A model generated the notes under the pieces. It had not been told where the DNA came from, ran no database searches, and worked only from the letters and a program-made list of their open reading frames with translations. The position numbers and the translations under genes are program-made. A DNA stretch of 27,472 nucleotides. It comes from G963677485 sp964519405. GTDB taxonomy: Bacteria; Armatimonadota; HRBIN16. The stretch lies in assembly GCA_964519405.1 (NCBI GenBank), contig CAZFLA010000032.1, positions 1-27,472 on the forward strand. The letters run 5' to 3'. Below are positions 8,712-17,733 of this stretch, one piece after another. Positions within the stretch are counted from its first letter, which is position 1; every line of letters starts with the position of its first letter.

Positions 8712-10112
8712 CTATTCCTCGATACTAAAGTTTTGGTTATCGTCAATAAGCGTATCTGTGAGTTTTTTTAACGCAAGGTAAGCTGCATCCATTTGATATA
8801 GTGCTTGTTGTTTCTGAACCTGAGCCGACTGCACGGCTAAGATGGCATCAAGTTGTTCAACGCTTGTTCCTGCGCCAACTTCAAAGCGTTTGGTCGCTAG
8901 TCGTAATGCCTCTTCTGCGGTTTCTACACCCTGGTTAGCCGATATCAGCCCTTTTTTAGCGCTGTCGAGCTGCGAGTAAGCCTGCTGCACCAACAGCTTA
9001 AGTCCCTCTGTATACCGTGCTGCAGTATTGGCCACATCGTCTGCTTGTGCCTTTTGTTGCTTGGCTTCCGCTTTCGCCTGACCGCCATCGAAAAAGTTCC
9101 ACTGCATACCAAGTATTACCGTCGTTTCTGGTTCCAACATGGTAAGGTCGTTAGTAATGAGCTCCTGCTTACCGATTAGAGCAAGCTGCGGTTTGTCAGC
9201 CGCTGCCGCAACTTTGGACATGCTGGTTAATGCACTGCTCTGTAGTTTCAACGCTTTCAACTCACGTGAGTTGTTGACGGCATCAGCTTGCGTTGCATCC
9301 AGTGTCGGTTTCCAATCGCGCTCAGAAAGCAAAGTGCTCAAGTTAACTTCCGTATTGAGCGGCATGTTGAGCCTATTCAGAAGAGCACTGACGGCCAAAT
9401 CACGTGTATTGGTGGCATCGGTCAGCCGTTTTTGTTGGGCTGCTAACTCAGTTTGCGCACGTAAAACATCATACTTAGCGATAACGCCGGCTTTGTAGAG
9501 GCTTTCGGCGTTGTCTAGATGCTTCTGTACCGTCGACAATGCCGTTTGATGGGCATCCGCTACACTCTGCGCTAACTGAGCTTGATAATATGCTAATGCG
9601 GTGCCATAAACCACATCTGACACTTTACCCTTATTAGCTTCTATGACAGCTTTATATCCCATATCAGCAGCGTCCTTCGCATATTCAATGCGACCGCTGG
9701 TGTATAACGGCAAACTAAGGTCAAGTGTGGCTCGTGTGCTGTATTCCTGAGCAAGAGGGTACGATGGTATAGTTACAGGCACCGCAGTCATCTTCGCTAA
9801 TTGCGGCAACTGAGGAAAAACAGATGCGAACGGGCTGAGGTTCAAAACCTGAGTGCCCAAATTCAATTCGGGAGGTGTTGGCAGCCACATCAAGGATGGT
9901 TTTACGTCAAGTTTCGGCATCGACAAGCTGCGGGCGATTTGTTTTTTCGCTTCTGCTGTCTGCAGGCCATATTGTGTCCCTTTAATTTCAAGGTTAGATG
10001 ACAAACAGCTTTTTAGTGCATCTTGAATACTCATCTTAACAGGCTCAGCGTGACTGCTAAGTGTTATTACAGAGCCTAAAACCACCAGACCACAAGATAG
10101 CATTCGGTTCAT
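8712..10112 (-). CDS. TolC-family outer-membrane efflux protein
   Basis: 466 aa. A Sec signal peptide runs to about residue 22 (LSSHA/EPVK). Two related halves follow, as in TolC/OprM. The first has LDLSLPLYTSGRIEYAKDAA, the second LGMQWNFFDGGQAKAEAKQQ, the usual beta-barrel-entry signatures ahead of long helices. Three copies assemble into an outer-membrane pore with a periplasmic helical tunnel, the exit duct for the pump. It is the first gene of the operon; GGGGAG lies 8-13 nt before ATG 10112, and a promoter with overlapping inverted repeat lies further upstream. The ABC-2 permeases downstream indicate a tripartite pump rather than a type I secretion system, because no peptidase-type exporter is present. 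Confidence 0.93.
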   Translation of the reverse strand: MNRMLSCGLVVLGSVITLSSHAEPVKMSIQDALKSCLSSNLEIKGTQYGLQTAEAKKQIARSLSMPKLDVKPSLMWLPTPPELNLGTQVLNLSPFASVFPQLPQLAKMTAVPVTIPSYPLAQEYSTRATLDLSLPLYTSGRIEYAKDAADMGYKAVIEANKGKVSDVVYGTALAYYQAQLAQSVADAHQTALSTVQKHLDNAESLYKAGVIAKYDVLRAQTELAAQQKRLTDATNTRDLAVSALLNRLNMPLNTEVNLSTLLSERDWKPTLDATQADAVNNSRELKALKLQSSALTSMSKVAAAADKPQLALIGKQELITNDLTMLEPETTVILGMQWNFFDGGQAKAEAKQQKAQADDVANTAARYTEGLKLLVQQAYSQLDSAKKGLISANQGVETAEEALRLATKRFEVGAGTSVEQLDAILAVQSAQVQKQQALYQMDAAYLALKKLTDTLIDDNQNFSIEE

Positions 10113-10130
10113 ATTGCTGCTCCCCTCAGA

Positions 10131-10156
10131 TAACCGGGATATTAAATACCCGTTTA
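10131..10156 (-). promoter_or_regulatory. Inverted repeat, candidate TetR operator
   Basis: TAACCGGG (10131-10138) and CCCGTTTA (10149-10156) are inverted arms with one mismatch, around the 10-bp AT-rich centre ATATTAAATA. The repeat covers the predicted transcription start of the efflux operon and lies just upstream of the SD of its first gene, where a repressor would block initiation. Assignment to the operon's own TetR protein is inference. Confidence 0.55.
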
Positions 10157-10161
10157 GTTAT

Positions 10162-10190
10162 ATTCTACACAGTTATGTGTGATGTGTCAG
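10162..10190 (-). promoter_or_regulatory. Sigma70-type promoter of the efflux operon
   Basis: Read on the minus strand: -35 CTGACA (10190-10185), a 17-bp spacer, and -10 TAGAAT (10167-10162), each 5 of 6 to consensus. Transcription would start near 10155, inside the inverted repeat at 10131-10156. Confidence 0.65.
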
Positions 10191-10277
10191 TATGAAACAC
10201 GACCATATGGACCACAGTCGGAATTTCAACCAATACATTACTGGTTGATTAGAGACATGCTATGGGAGTATAGATTC

Positions 10278-10317
10278 GAATAACTAAACTCACCGGCAAA
10301 TGCACGAGGCCGATGAG
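10278..10317 (-). terminator. Candidate terminator of the pilus operon
   Basis: On the minus strand CTCATCGGC (10317-10309) pairs with GCCGGTGAG (10297-10289), nine pairs with one G-U, around an 11-nt loop, then TTTAGTTATT. It lies about 40 bp after the pilC stop and before the efflux promoter. The T tract is broken, so efficiency may be moderate. Confidence 0.6.
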
Positions 10318-10354
10318 CTGTGCATGACAAACCTCAGGGGTATTTAGCTGACGT

Positions 10355-11560
10355 TTACTTGATGTTGCCAACCAAGGTAAACATTGGTGTCATTATCGAT
10401 ATCGCGATAAAGCCCACAAGTCCACCCATGAAGATAATCAAAGCCGGTTCAATCATTGAAGTCAGTCCCTTAATGGCACTGGCTACCTCTTTTTCGTAGA
10501 ACTCACTGACTTTTTCCAGCATCTCGCTAAGGCGTCCAGACTCTTCACCAACATCAATCATATGAGCTACCATGGATGGGAATAACCCAGTGGCGGCTAT
10601 CGGTACGCTGAGTTTTTGACCTTCCAAAACCGAGTTTTTCACACGTTCAAGTGACGTCTCGATAACCTGATTTCCCGTTGTTTCACCCACAATTTCGAGG
10701 CACTTAATGAGCGGAACACCGCTGGCAACTAATACACCTAGTGTCTTTGTAAAACGAGATACAGCCATCTTTAGCAGAAGATCACCTATGACCGGTATCC
10801 TCAGTTTCATGGAATCAACTTGAAATCGTCCGCGTTTGGTGGATACCAGTCGCTTGAAGAATATCACGATCGACACAATCAATATAATCGGAACGTACCA
10901 GTAATGTGAGGAATAATCACCGATGGCGAATACAAACTTAGTGGTCGCAGGCATTTCAACATTCATTCCGGCGAAAACACCTTTGAATGTAGGCAAAACA
11001 AAGGTAAACATTGAGCTCACTAATACCACGGCGAAAATCAACACCATCACAGGATACATTAAGCTCGATTGTATCTGCTGACGCACTTCAAGGTCATCTT
11101 CTTGAAACTTAGCAACACGCAGCAAAACTTGATCAAGCAAACCACCAACTTCAGCAGCACGCACCATGTTTACGAACAGATTATTAAACACCTTTGGATG
11201 CTTAGCCATGCTATCGCCTAAAGGCAATCCGTTTTCCACATCAGTGCCCAATTGACCCAGTATTGCAGCAAGTGTTCCGTTCGTCGTTTGGCTCTTGAGA
11301 ATATCAAGGCTCTTCAACAATGGAATACCAGAGTCAATCATTGTAGCGAACTGCCATGCGAACTGCACAATCTCAACAGGTTTAATCTTCGCCTTCAGTT
11401 TTGGCAGCGTAACAGTGGCTCCACGCCCCTCTTCGATGGAAATGATATAAAGACGCTGAGCTTGCAGCATTTGTGTTGCTGACATTACATTTTCTGCGTC
11501 AATAACACCGCTTGCACTACGACCATCATTATCAACCGCTTTATATTTAAAATGAGGCAT
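10355..11560 (-). CDS. pilC: Type IV pilus inner-membrane platform protein PilC (GspF family)
   Basis: 401 aa, usual for the family. It opens with FKYKAVDNDGRSASGVIDA, the typical PilC/GspF N-terminus, and contains two T2SSF domains (about residues 65-190 and 268-392), each with FA.MIDSGIPLL- or LVASGVPLIK-like signatures and GE.SG..S or AEVGG helices. Membrane helices lie near residues 165-190, 215-240 and 370-395. PilC sits under the growing pilus and couples the PilB/PilT motors to pilin insertion and removal. It is the last gene of the operon, 14 bp after pilT, with a TAGGA SD before ATG 11560 and a candidate terminator downstream. Confidence 0.95.
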   Translation of the reverse strand: MPHFKYKAVDNDGRSASGVIDAENVMSATQMLQAQRLYIISIEEGRGATVTLPKLKAKIKPVEIVQFAWQFATMIDSGIPLLKSLDILKSQTTNGTLAAILGQLGTDVENGLPLGDSMAKHPKVFNNLFVNMVRAAEVGGLLDQVLLRVAKFQEDDLEVRQQIQSSLMYPVMVLIFAVVLVSSMFTFVLPTFKGVFAGMNVEMPATTKFVFAIGDYSSHYWYVPIILIVSIVIFFKRLVSTKRGRFQVDSMKLRIPVIGDLLLKMAVSRFTKTLGVLVASGVPLIKCLEIVGETTGNQVIETSLERVKNSVLEGQKLSVPIAATGLFPSMVAHMIDVGEESGRLSEMLEKVSEFYEKEVASAIKGLTSMIEPALIIFMGGLVGFIAISIMTPMFTLVGNIK

Positions 11561-11574
11561 TTTTTGTCCTAAAA

Positions 11575-12789
11575 TTACCCGCTGATTATACTCGTCAGCC
11601 GATCTTTATCCGAACAACGCTCAAGAGCTGTGCTAAAGTCAATCTTGCCCGACTTAACTAGCTGTCCAAGTGAAGCATCCATTGTTTGCATACCAAGTGA
11701 TTTACTTGTTTCCATTGTTGAATATATCTGGTGTGTTTTTGATTCCCGAATAAGGTTTCGAATGGCGTTATTAGCCACCATCACCTCTATCGCACAAACT
11801 CGCCCGCCAGCCTTCGCAGGAATAAGTTGCTGAGCAATGACTGCTTGAAGTGTATTTCCCAACAATACTCGTATCTGCTCCTGTTGTTCCGGTGAAAACA
11901 CATCAATCATTCGGTCAATAGACTGAGGAGCATTACGGGTGTGCAGTGTACCAAAGACCAAGTGACCCGTTTCTGACAAGGTTAAGGCAGACTGTATTGT
12001 CTCCAGATCACGCATTTCACCAAACATGATGACATCGGGGTCTTCACGCAGAGCGGCCCTGATGCAGTTATGAAAGCTCTCGCTGTCCGAGCCAATTTCC
12101 CGCTGATTAACCATACTCTTTTTGTGTTTATGAACAAATTCTATTGGATCTTCTAAGGTTAAGATATGTTTATATGAAGAGCTGTTAATGGCGTCAATCA
12201 TCGCAGCAATAGTCGTAGATTTACCAGAACCTGTTTGACCGCACACTAAAATAAGTCCGCTTTGCAGCTCTGTAAGGTCCTTAATCACAGGCGGCAGATC
12301 CAAGTCATCTATTGTCGAAATTTTAGTTGGGATCGCTCGCATGGCACATGCGATCCCAGATTGTTGCCGGTAAACATTTACTCGAAATCGCCCTGCTGTA
12401 TCAGTCTCGTAACTAACATCCAGTTCCTTGGTCTTCTCAAAATGGGCGATTTGTTCATCATTCAATATGTCGTAAACAATGCGCTGTATATCACTCTTGC
12501 GTAATACAGGCATGTTAAGGCTATACAGCACACCGTATACGCGGTAAACAGGTGCTAAATCACACGTTATGTGAACGTCGGAGGCATTGATATTTCTAGC
12601 GATGTGCATGAGGTCGACCAGGAGAACCTCTTCAGGAGATGCCGCTAGCTTATCACCAGGCATTGCTACGAGATGCGTTTTAAGTGTCTGATCAGCAGCA
12701 ACCTCAACTGCAGCCTCGCGGATTCTACTTGGCTCCAAGGGCACAAGTGGTTCAAGATCCAGGGGAAGCAGATCGTCATCATTGAACAT
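11575..12789 (-). CDS. pilT: Type IV pilus retraction ATPase PilT
   Basis: 404 aa hexameric motor that depolymerises the pilus. Walker A GQTGSGKST is at residues 184-192, the Asp box near EDPIEF (213-218), Walker B DPDVIMFGE (250-258), and the PilT-specific AIRNLIRE box at 342-349, which separates it from PilB/PilU-type proteins. It has an N-terminal extension of about 45 acidic and Pro/Leu-rich residues, making it longer than the usual 345-370 aa. AGGAGG lies 5 nt before ATG 12789, overlapping the end of pilB. Its place between pilB and pilC matches many T4P loci. Confidence 0.95.
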   Translation of the reverse strand: MFNDDDLLPLDLEPLVPLEPSRIREAAVEVAADQTLKTHLVAMPGDKLAASPEEVLLVDLMHIARNINASDVHITCDLAPVYRVYGVLYSLNMPVLRKSDIQRIVYDILNDEQIAHFEKTKELDVSYETDTAGRFRVNVYRQQSGIACAMRAIPTKISTIDDLDLPPVIKDLTELQSGLILVCGQTGSGKSTTIAAMIDAINSSSYKHILTLEDPIEFVHKHKKSMVNQREIGSDSESFHNCIRAALREDPDVIMFGEMRDLETIQSALTLSETGHLVFGTLHTRNAPQSIDRMIDVFSPEQQEQIRVLLGNTLQAVIAQQLIPAKAGGRVCAIEVMVANNAIRNLIRESKTHQIYSTMETSKSLGMQTMDASLGQLVKSGKIDFSTALERCSDKDRLTSIISG

Positions 12790-12798
12790 ATTAGCCTC

Positions 12799-14538
12799 CT
12801 AGCTGGAATATATAACCCGTATAGATTCCTCGAGTGTTGTATCGCCTCGCAGTATTTTTTTGATGCCATCGTCACGCATCGTAACCATACCAGCACCAAT
12901 CGCCGCTTCTCGAATGACATGCGTCGGTTCTCGGTGCAGAATGAGGTTGCGTATCTGTTCATTTACCGGCATCAATTCAAACACACCTAAACGTCCTTTA
13001 TATCCTGAATTTTTGCATGCAATGCATCCTTGACCATGATAGAATGTGGCCAAGCCTAGCGTGTCTTTTTCAGTGACGTTCATGGCTTTTAGCAATTTCG
13101 GATCTGGTTCATACTCTTGTTTGCAGTCAGAACAGATCATACGAAGCAATCGCTGTGACAGCACGCCCAGCAGCGAGCTTGCGATAAGGAATGGCTCCAC
13201 ACCCATATCAATCAAACGAGCCACAGCACCAGGCGCATCATTGGTGTGCAGTGTACTAAGCACCAGGTGCCCCGTTAAGGCCGCTTCTATGGCGATAATC
13301 GCTGTTTCTTTATCTCGGATTTCACCAACCATAATCACATCAGGGTCTTGCCGCATCATAGCGCGCAGCCCAGCAGCGAATGTCATCTCTGCCTTCACAT
13401 TCACGTTGACCTGTGTCAGTCCAGGAAGGTCATACTCAACAGGGTCTTCAATAGTTAGGATATTGTTGTCGCCTGTGTTGATACGGCTAAGAGCACTATA
13501 CAGTGTGGTTGATTTACCGGAGCCCGTAGGTCCTGTGACAAGGATAATGCCATACGGCCTGCTTATCATAGTTTCGAACAAGCGAAGGGTGTCCGGCAGC
13601 ATACCCAGCTTAGAAAAGTCCACGGAAATACTGCGCCTATCCAAAATACGCATGACGATCTTTTCGCCGAATATCGATGGCAAACTGTTTACACGCATGT
13701 CATAATGCTTACCATCAACAGTAAGGCTAATACGCCCGTCTTGAGGGTTTCGCTTTTCCGCGATGTCCATATTAGCCATGACTTTAACACGGCTAATTAA
13801 ACAAGCTTGAACCGCGCGAGGAACCACCATCATTTCGCGCATGATACCGTCTACGCGGTATCTGACTTTCATCTCTTTACGCCCGGGTTCTATGTGGATA
13901 TCACTGGCTTGTTCACGGATGGCGTCTGCTATCAACAAATTACTCAATCGAACAACAGGAGCTACGGAAGACAGCTCTCTAAGCTGTTCCACGCTCATTT
14001 CGTCTTCTTGATTCTTTAGGATATCCTGAACATCAACAGCAGCATCATCAAGCTCTTGAACGACTTCATTAAGGATACTGCTTGCCTGAACATCGGAGCG
14101 AAAAGCATTGTTTATGACGGTTAGAATATCGGCTTCAACGGCGAATACCGGATCGATATTCTTACCGGTCACAATATGCATTTCATCGATAGCAAACACA
14201 TTTAACGGGTTGACCATTGCAACAGTGAGCTTGTTGCCATCTATGGCAACTGGTGTAGCTTTGTATCGCCGCGAAAGCTTCTGGTTGAGCATGCGAGAGA
14301 TTTCAGGCTCAATCACTGCCTTTGATAGATCAATGAACGGAATACCCCAAGTTTCGGCGAGTACTACCACCCGCTGTTGATCTGTTATCATCCCCATGTC
14401 GATCAGCACCTTATCTAAATCGACAAAATTCTCTAGACTGCTGTGCTTGTCCAGAGCTTGTGTCAATTGTTCTTCTGTAATCAGGCCTGCCTTAACAAAG
14501 ATATGCCCAGGTCTATCTGTCGGTGACTGTAAACCCAC
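12799..14538 (-). CDS. pilB: Type IV pilus extension ATPase PilB
   Basis: 579 aa from GTG 14538. This start lies 13 nt after the secretin stop and follows a GAAGGG SD; the open frame continues upstream to 14625 but overlaps the secretin. Residues about 9-70 hold two tandem MshEN-like repeats (RPGHIFVKAGLITEEQLTQAL and DKVLIDMGMITDQQ...GIPFIDL), the module that binds cyclic di-GMP in MshE and some PilB proteins. Walker A GPTGSGKST is at 336-344 and Walker B DPDVIMVGE at 398-406. A zinc-binding tetracysteine is formed by CxxC at 469/472 and 505/508. It powers pilin polymerisation. The c-di-GMP link is inference from motif resemblance. Confidence 0.93.
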   Translation of the reverse strand: MGLQSPTDRPGHIFVKAGLITEEQLTQALDKHSSLENFVDLDKVLIDMGMITDQQRVVVLAETWGIPFIDLSKAVIEPEISRMLNQKLSRRYKATPVAIDGNKLTVAMVNPLNVFAIDEMHIVTGKNIDPVFAVEADILTVINNAFRSDVQASSILNEVVQELDDAAVDVQDILKNQEDEMSVEQLRELSSVAPVVRLSNLLIADAIREQASDIHIEPGRKEMKVRYRVDGIMREMMVVPRAVQACLISRVKVMANMDIAEKRNPQDGRISLTVDGKHYDMRVNSLPSIFGEKIVMRILDRRSISVDFSKLGMLPDTLRLFETMISRPYGIILVTGPTGSGKSTTLYSALSRINTGDNNILTIEDPVEYDLPGLTQVNVNVKAEMTFAAGLRAMMRQDPDVIMVGEIRDKETAIIAIEAALTGHLVLSTLHTNDAPGAVARLIDMGVEPFLIASSLLGVLSQRLLRMICSDCKQEYEPDPKLLKAMNVTEKDTLGLATFYHGQGCIACKNSGYKGRLGVFELMPVNEQIRNLILHREPTHVIREAAIGAGMVTMRDDGIKKILRGDTTLEESIRVIYSS

Positions 14539-14551
14539 TGCTGCTATCCCT

Positions 14552-17119
14552 TCATTTCCCTGATCCGGCAGTCGTACTAGACACTGCGGGAGCTTGCAGC
14601 TCACCCACTTGTCCGCCTTCGTCAACTATTGTTGCGGTCACAAATATCACGACTTCCGATCTGTTCTTCGTGTTACTGTCCTGCCTGAACAGATAACCAA
14701 AGATAGGCAGATCACCAAGCAATGGCACTTTTGAGACTTTCTTTGTTACTTCTTCCTGTATTAGTCCGCCTATCACGATAGTTTCACCAGATTTGATCCG
14801 TACCGTGTTTGTAGTCATACGTTTGCTGATACGCGGCAGTGCAACCCCTTGAGCATTCAGCGTGATATCAGCAATGGTGCTCACCTCGGGGTCCACTGAC
14901 AAGATCACCTCGTTGTTACCCGCCAACTTCGAGTTGCAGGTCAACTTCACACCAACTTCAACCTCGTCGGTCGTTACAGTTACTCCTGTGGTTGTTTGCT
15001 GGATACTACTGATATACCTCAAAGTATCGCCAATAAATAGGGTTGCCGGCAGACCTTCCATAGTTAGGCTTTTCGGACTAGCTAATATCTTGGCACGCTT
15101 CTTTTCCGTTAATGCTTTCAGCTGCATATCAATAGCCAATGGTGTTGCTACAGTTGAGTATACTTTGTCTATTGATTTAGTGGGATCCAGCGTTCGCAGA
15201 AGGTTCACACGCCCTCGGTCATCTACCTCAAATCGAGCCGTGGCATTGCTGAAATCGGGAGCAAATCCGAATGTATTGTCAAGTCCATCTGATAAGTCAA
15301 CAACCTTAGTCTGAATCATGACCTGTGGCTTGGATACATCCAGCTGAGAGAGTGTGTCTATTGCCTTATCCACATCGATCCGCGGTCCTACCAGAACGAT
15401 GGTGTTTGATGTATCGTCGATGATCTGTTCTTTTTCGCCGCTTTTGTTGCCCTCACCGCCTGACACCTGACCACCGGAGGCCATTCCGCCTGGTGTTGTC
15501 GGCTGATCCGGCGTATTACCCCCAGATGGTTTTCCGCCGACGGCGCCGCTAGTAGCTTCTAGGTCGATGTCTGTGAACTTAAGCCCGCCCTCTTTTTCTT
15601 TGCTGCTTATTAAGCTCTGCGAGTTTCGCGGGCCGAGGTATACCTTCACAGTAGGCACCATCCAGCCGACGATTGAAAAGAGGTCCTGCGCGCGTGAATG
15701 CCTCACGCGGTAGATGCGAGTGTAGACATCTTCTTTTTCTTTTTCGTGAAGTGTCTCCAACTGTGTGATCAACTTACGTGCGCCTTCGATATCGTCTTTT
15801 GGGCCAATAAGCGTAACGAACTGGGTACTCAGCCCCTTCATTTTCGCTGTAGTATCAGTCAGCATGTTCACTTTAACCTGCAAAGCAGGGAAAGTTGACG
15901 TTAGCACATCCTGCATCAGCTTGGCGCCTGTGTTAACAAACGGCACCATATCAACGTTGCCCAGCCCTGTGCCACCTTCTTTTACCTGTTCGGCTGTATG
16001 CACAATGTAAGTTTTTCCGTCATACTGCACTTTTACTCCATACACCGTTGATATGTAATCAAGCGCTTCTGTAAGGGTAACATTTTGAAGGTTCAGGGAG
16101 ACATCGCCTTTTACTGTGCTGCCAACTATTATGTTCACTCCGCTCTGCATGGCTAAACTGCGCAGCACAGTAGCCAAATCGGCCTTCGCGAAATTGAGGC
16201 TAAGCCGATCACTCGTCGGCGATTTTACAACTGGTATCCCCACTTGCTCGTTAGTGGAGTTATTTTTGACAGGCTGTTCAACAGAAGGAACATTATTAGC
16301 TACAGATGCAGTGTCTCGTGGAGCTGCATCGACAACAGGAGCGGCCTTAACTTCAGGCTCACTAGTGGTTGGGCTAGCTGCAGTGTTTGATGCTGATGAC
16401 TTATTCGTGTCTCTAATTTCGGTGTTAACATCCGGCTTATTGACATTCGAAGCAATATTGTTTGTTTCAGAGGCAACTTTATCCGTTAAGGTGCTGTCAT
16501 TTTTCAAATCAGCCGATGGCTGCATCACTTCGGCATTCGGTTCCTTACCTGTGTCAGAAGCTTTCGTCCCGGCTTCATCAGGCTGCTCGTGTGCAGCAAC
16601 CGAAGCATTCTTTGTATCGCCCGGTTTATTGTCACTCACATTGCTCTTGGGCATAGCAGGGGCATCAAGCACATCTGTCATGTCATCTTGTGTATTATCA
16701 TCAGAGCTCAGTTTTTGTTCACCTACACGCAGCACAACTTGACGTCCTTCATCAAGTTTTGTCACCGTATACTTGATATCACGGCTAAGTTTCACGCGTA
16801 TACGAAAAACGGGTGGCTTTGCTTTATACCACTCTACAGCGACTCGATACACACCTGGAAATTTGGGAGTGCTAAAACGTGCTTTGCCCAACATATATGC
16901 AGAGACATCCAACACAGGCGACTTGAATTTACCAACTGTCGACATGTTATATTGGATCGGTTTATCCGCCTTAATCACCACACTAAAGCTTTTATCATTC
17001 TCTACAAAGCTGACCTGCGCTCTGGGCGATTCATCGCTCCAGCATAGGATGCTGCATACTAATGCCATTAACACCATTAATAATGTGTTAACCGCAACTC
17101 GTGAATTCCTCGTAAGCAA
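14552..17119 (-). CDS. pilQ: Type IV pilus secretin PilQ
   Basis: 855 aa outer-membrane pore for the pilus. An N-terminal signal segment (about 10-28) is followed by an AMIN domain (about 35-115) that binds peptidoglycan. A long Ser/Thr/Asn/Asp-rich linker (about 130-295) comes next, then an STN/N0 domain (LSLNFAKADLATVLRSLAM, about 304-375), N1 modules, a Gly-rich insertion (about 540-580), and the secretin barrel (about 600-830) with the hallmark VPLLGDLPIFGYLFR. The start is TTG 17119: GGGGAGGA at 17126-17133 sits 6 nt upstream and no ATG fits. The gene begins 2 bp after the PilP-like stop, so it is coupled. No lipobox is present. Context with pilMNO and pilBTC favours PilQ over GspD. Confidence 0.94.
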   Translation of the reverse strand: MLTRNSRVAVNTLLMVLMALVCSILCWSDESPRAQVSFVENDKSFSVVIKADKPIQYNMSTVGKFKSPVLDVSAYMLGKARFSTPKFPGVYRVAVEWYKAKPPVFRIRVKLSRDIKYTVTKLDEGRQVVLRVGEQKLSSDDNTQDDMTDVLDAPAMPKSNVSDNKPGDTKNASVAAHEQPDEAGTKASDTGKEPNAEVMQPSADLKNDSTLTDKVASETNNIASNVNKPDVNTEIRDTNKSSASNTAASPTTSEPEVKAAPVVDAAPRDTASVANNVPSVEQPVKNNSTNEQVGIPVVKSPTSDRLSLNFAKADLATVLRSLAMQSGVNIIVGSTVKGDVSLNLQNVTLTEALDYISTVYGVKVQYDGKTYIVHTAEQVKEGGTGLGNVDMVPFVNTGAKLMQDVLTSTFPALQVKVNMLTDTTAKMKGLSTQFVTLIGPKDDIEGARKLITQLETLHEKEKEDVYTRIYRVRHSRAQDLFSIVGWMVPTVKVYLGPRNSQSLISSKEKEGGLKFTDIDLEATSGAVGGKPSGGNTPDQPTTPGGMASGGQVSGGEGNKSGEKEQIIDDTSNTIVLVGPRIDVDKAIDTLSQLDVSKPQVMIQTKVVDLSDGLDNTFGFAPDFSNATARFEVDDRGRVNLLRTLDPTKSIDKVYSTVATPLAIDMQLKALTEKKRAKILASPKSLTMEGLPATLFIGDTLRYISSIQQTTTGVTVTTDEVEVGVKLTCNSKLAGNNEVILSVDPEVSTIADITLNAQGVALPRISKRMTTNTVRIKSGETIVIGGLIQEEVTKKVSKVPLLGDLPIFGYLFRQDSNTKNRSEVVIFVTATIVDEGGQVGELQAPAVSSTTAGSGK

Positions 17120-17121
17120 AG

Positions 17122-17733
17122 TCAGTCCTCCCCTACGGTCATCTTGTAGGATTTTCCATCCTTTATAAAGGTTGCTGTTTCTCTAGTAACCGAAACGAGC
17201 AGTGACCCATCAGCAGCCTGATCACCTACTGCTATCTGATCGCCACCGCTTGGGCCTCTTACGATGGCCATTTTGTTAGAACCTAACACGGTTCCTACCA
17301 GCACAAAGCTGGGTGGATTATGCACCACAGGCACCGTTGGTGTAACGTTCGCCGTTGATGTTCCTGGTTCCTGCTTAGACGTCTGTACAGTTGTCGGCAA
17401 ACCTGGTAAAGGCATTAGGCCTGACGGTCTGTTATCAGACGGTCTACGGATTACTCGGCTGACATCCGGTGTACTCTTAGGAACATCCGGCAGATCATCG
17501 TATATAACAGGAACCACGAATGGGTCGCGTTCATTTCCGCTAGGTTGAACAAACAGTGTAGAAACGGCGACAACTTGATGCTCACTCTGCGATGCAGCCT
17601 TATCCGTACTGACAGCAGGAGCCGCTGTCGGTGTCTTAGCCATGAATTGGATATACAACACCACACCAAACACAACGAACAAGACTAACAAGATCAACAC
17701 CTGTTTTTGCTGTTTCGGATCTGAGTTATTCAC
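17122..17733 (-). CDS. PilP/GspC-like inner-membrane protein
   Basis: 203 aa. One N-terminal membrane helix (about residues 11-30) is followed by a Pro/Thr/Val-rich linker and a C-terminal beta domain (about 140-203, PPSFVLVGTVLGSNKMAIVRG onward) resembling the PilP/GspC homology region that contacts the secretin. Its position between pilO and pilQ is that of pilP in canonical operons. Unlike classical PilP it lacks a lipobox and is instead anchored by a helix, as in GspC. GTG start at 17733 overlaps the pilO TGA (GTGA). The call rests mostly on context and architecture. Confidence 0.72.
   Translation of the reverse strand: MNNSDPKQQKQVLILLVLFVVFGVVLYIQFMAKTPTAAPAVSTDKAASQSEHQVVAVSTLFVQPSGNERDPFVVPVIYDDLPDVPKSTPDVSRVIRRPSDNRPSGLMPLPGLPTTVQTSKQEPGTSTANVTPTVPVVHNPPSFVLVGTVLGSNKMAIVRGPSGGDQIAVGDQAADGSLLVSVTRETATFIKDGKSYKMTVGED

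Noticed and set aside
13046..13705. 219-aa plus-strand open frame inside pilB, and similar long frames inside secretin, HlyD and pilT genes
   Set aside because: These are antisense shadows of well-supported genes. Their translations are Ser/Ala/Val-rich low-complexity text without domains.
14539..14625. Longer PilB starting at 14625
   Set aside because: It would overlap the secretin 3' end by 74 bp. The GTG at 14538 has an SD and follows the secretin stop directly.
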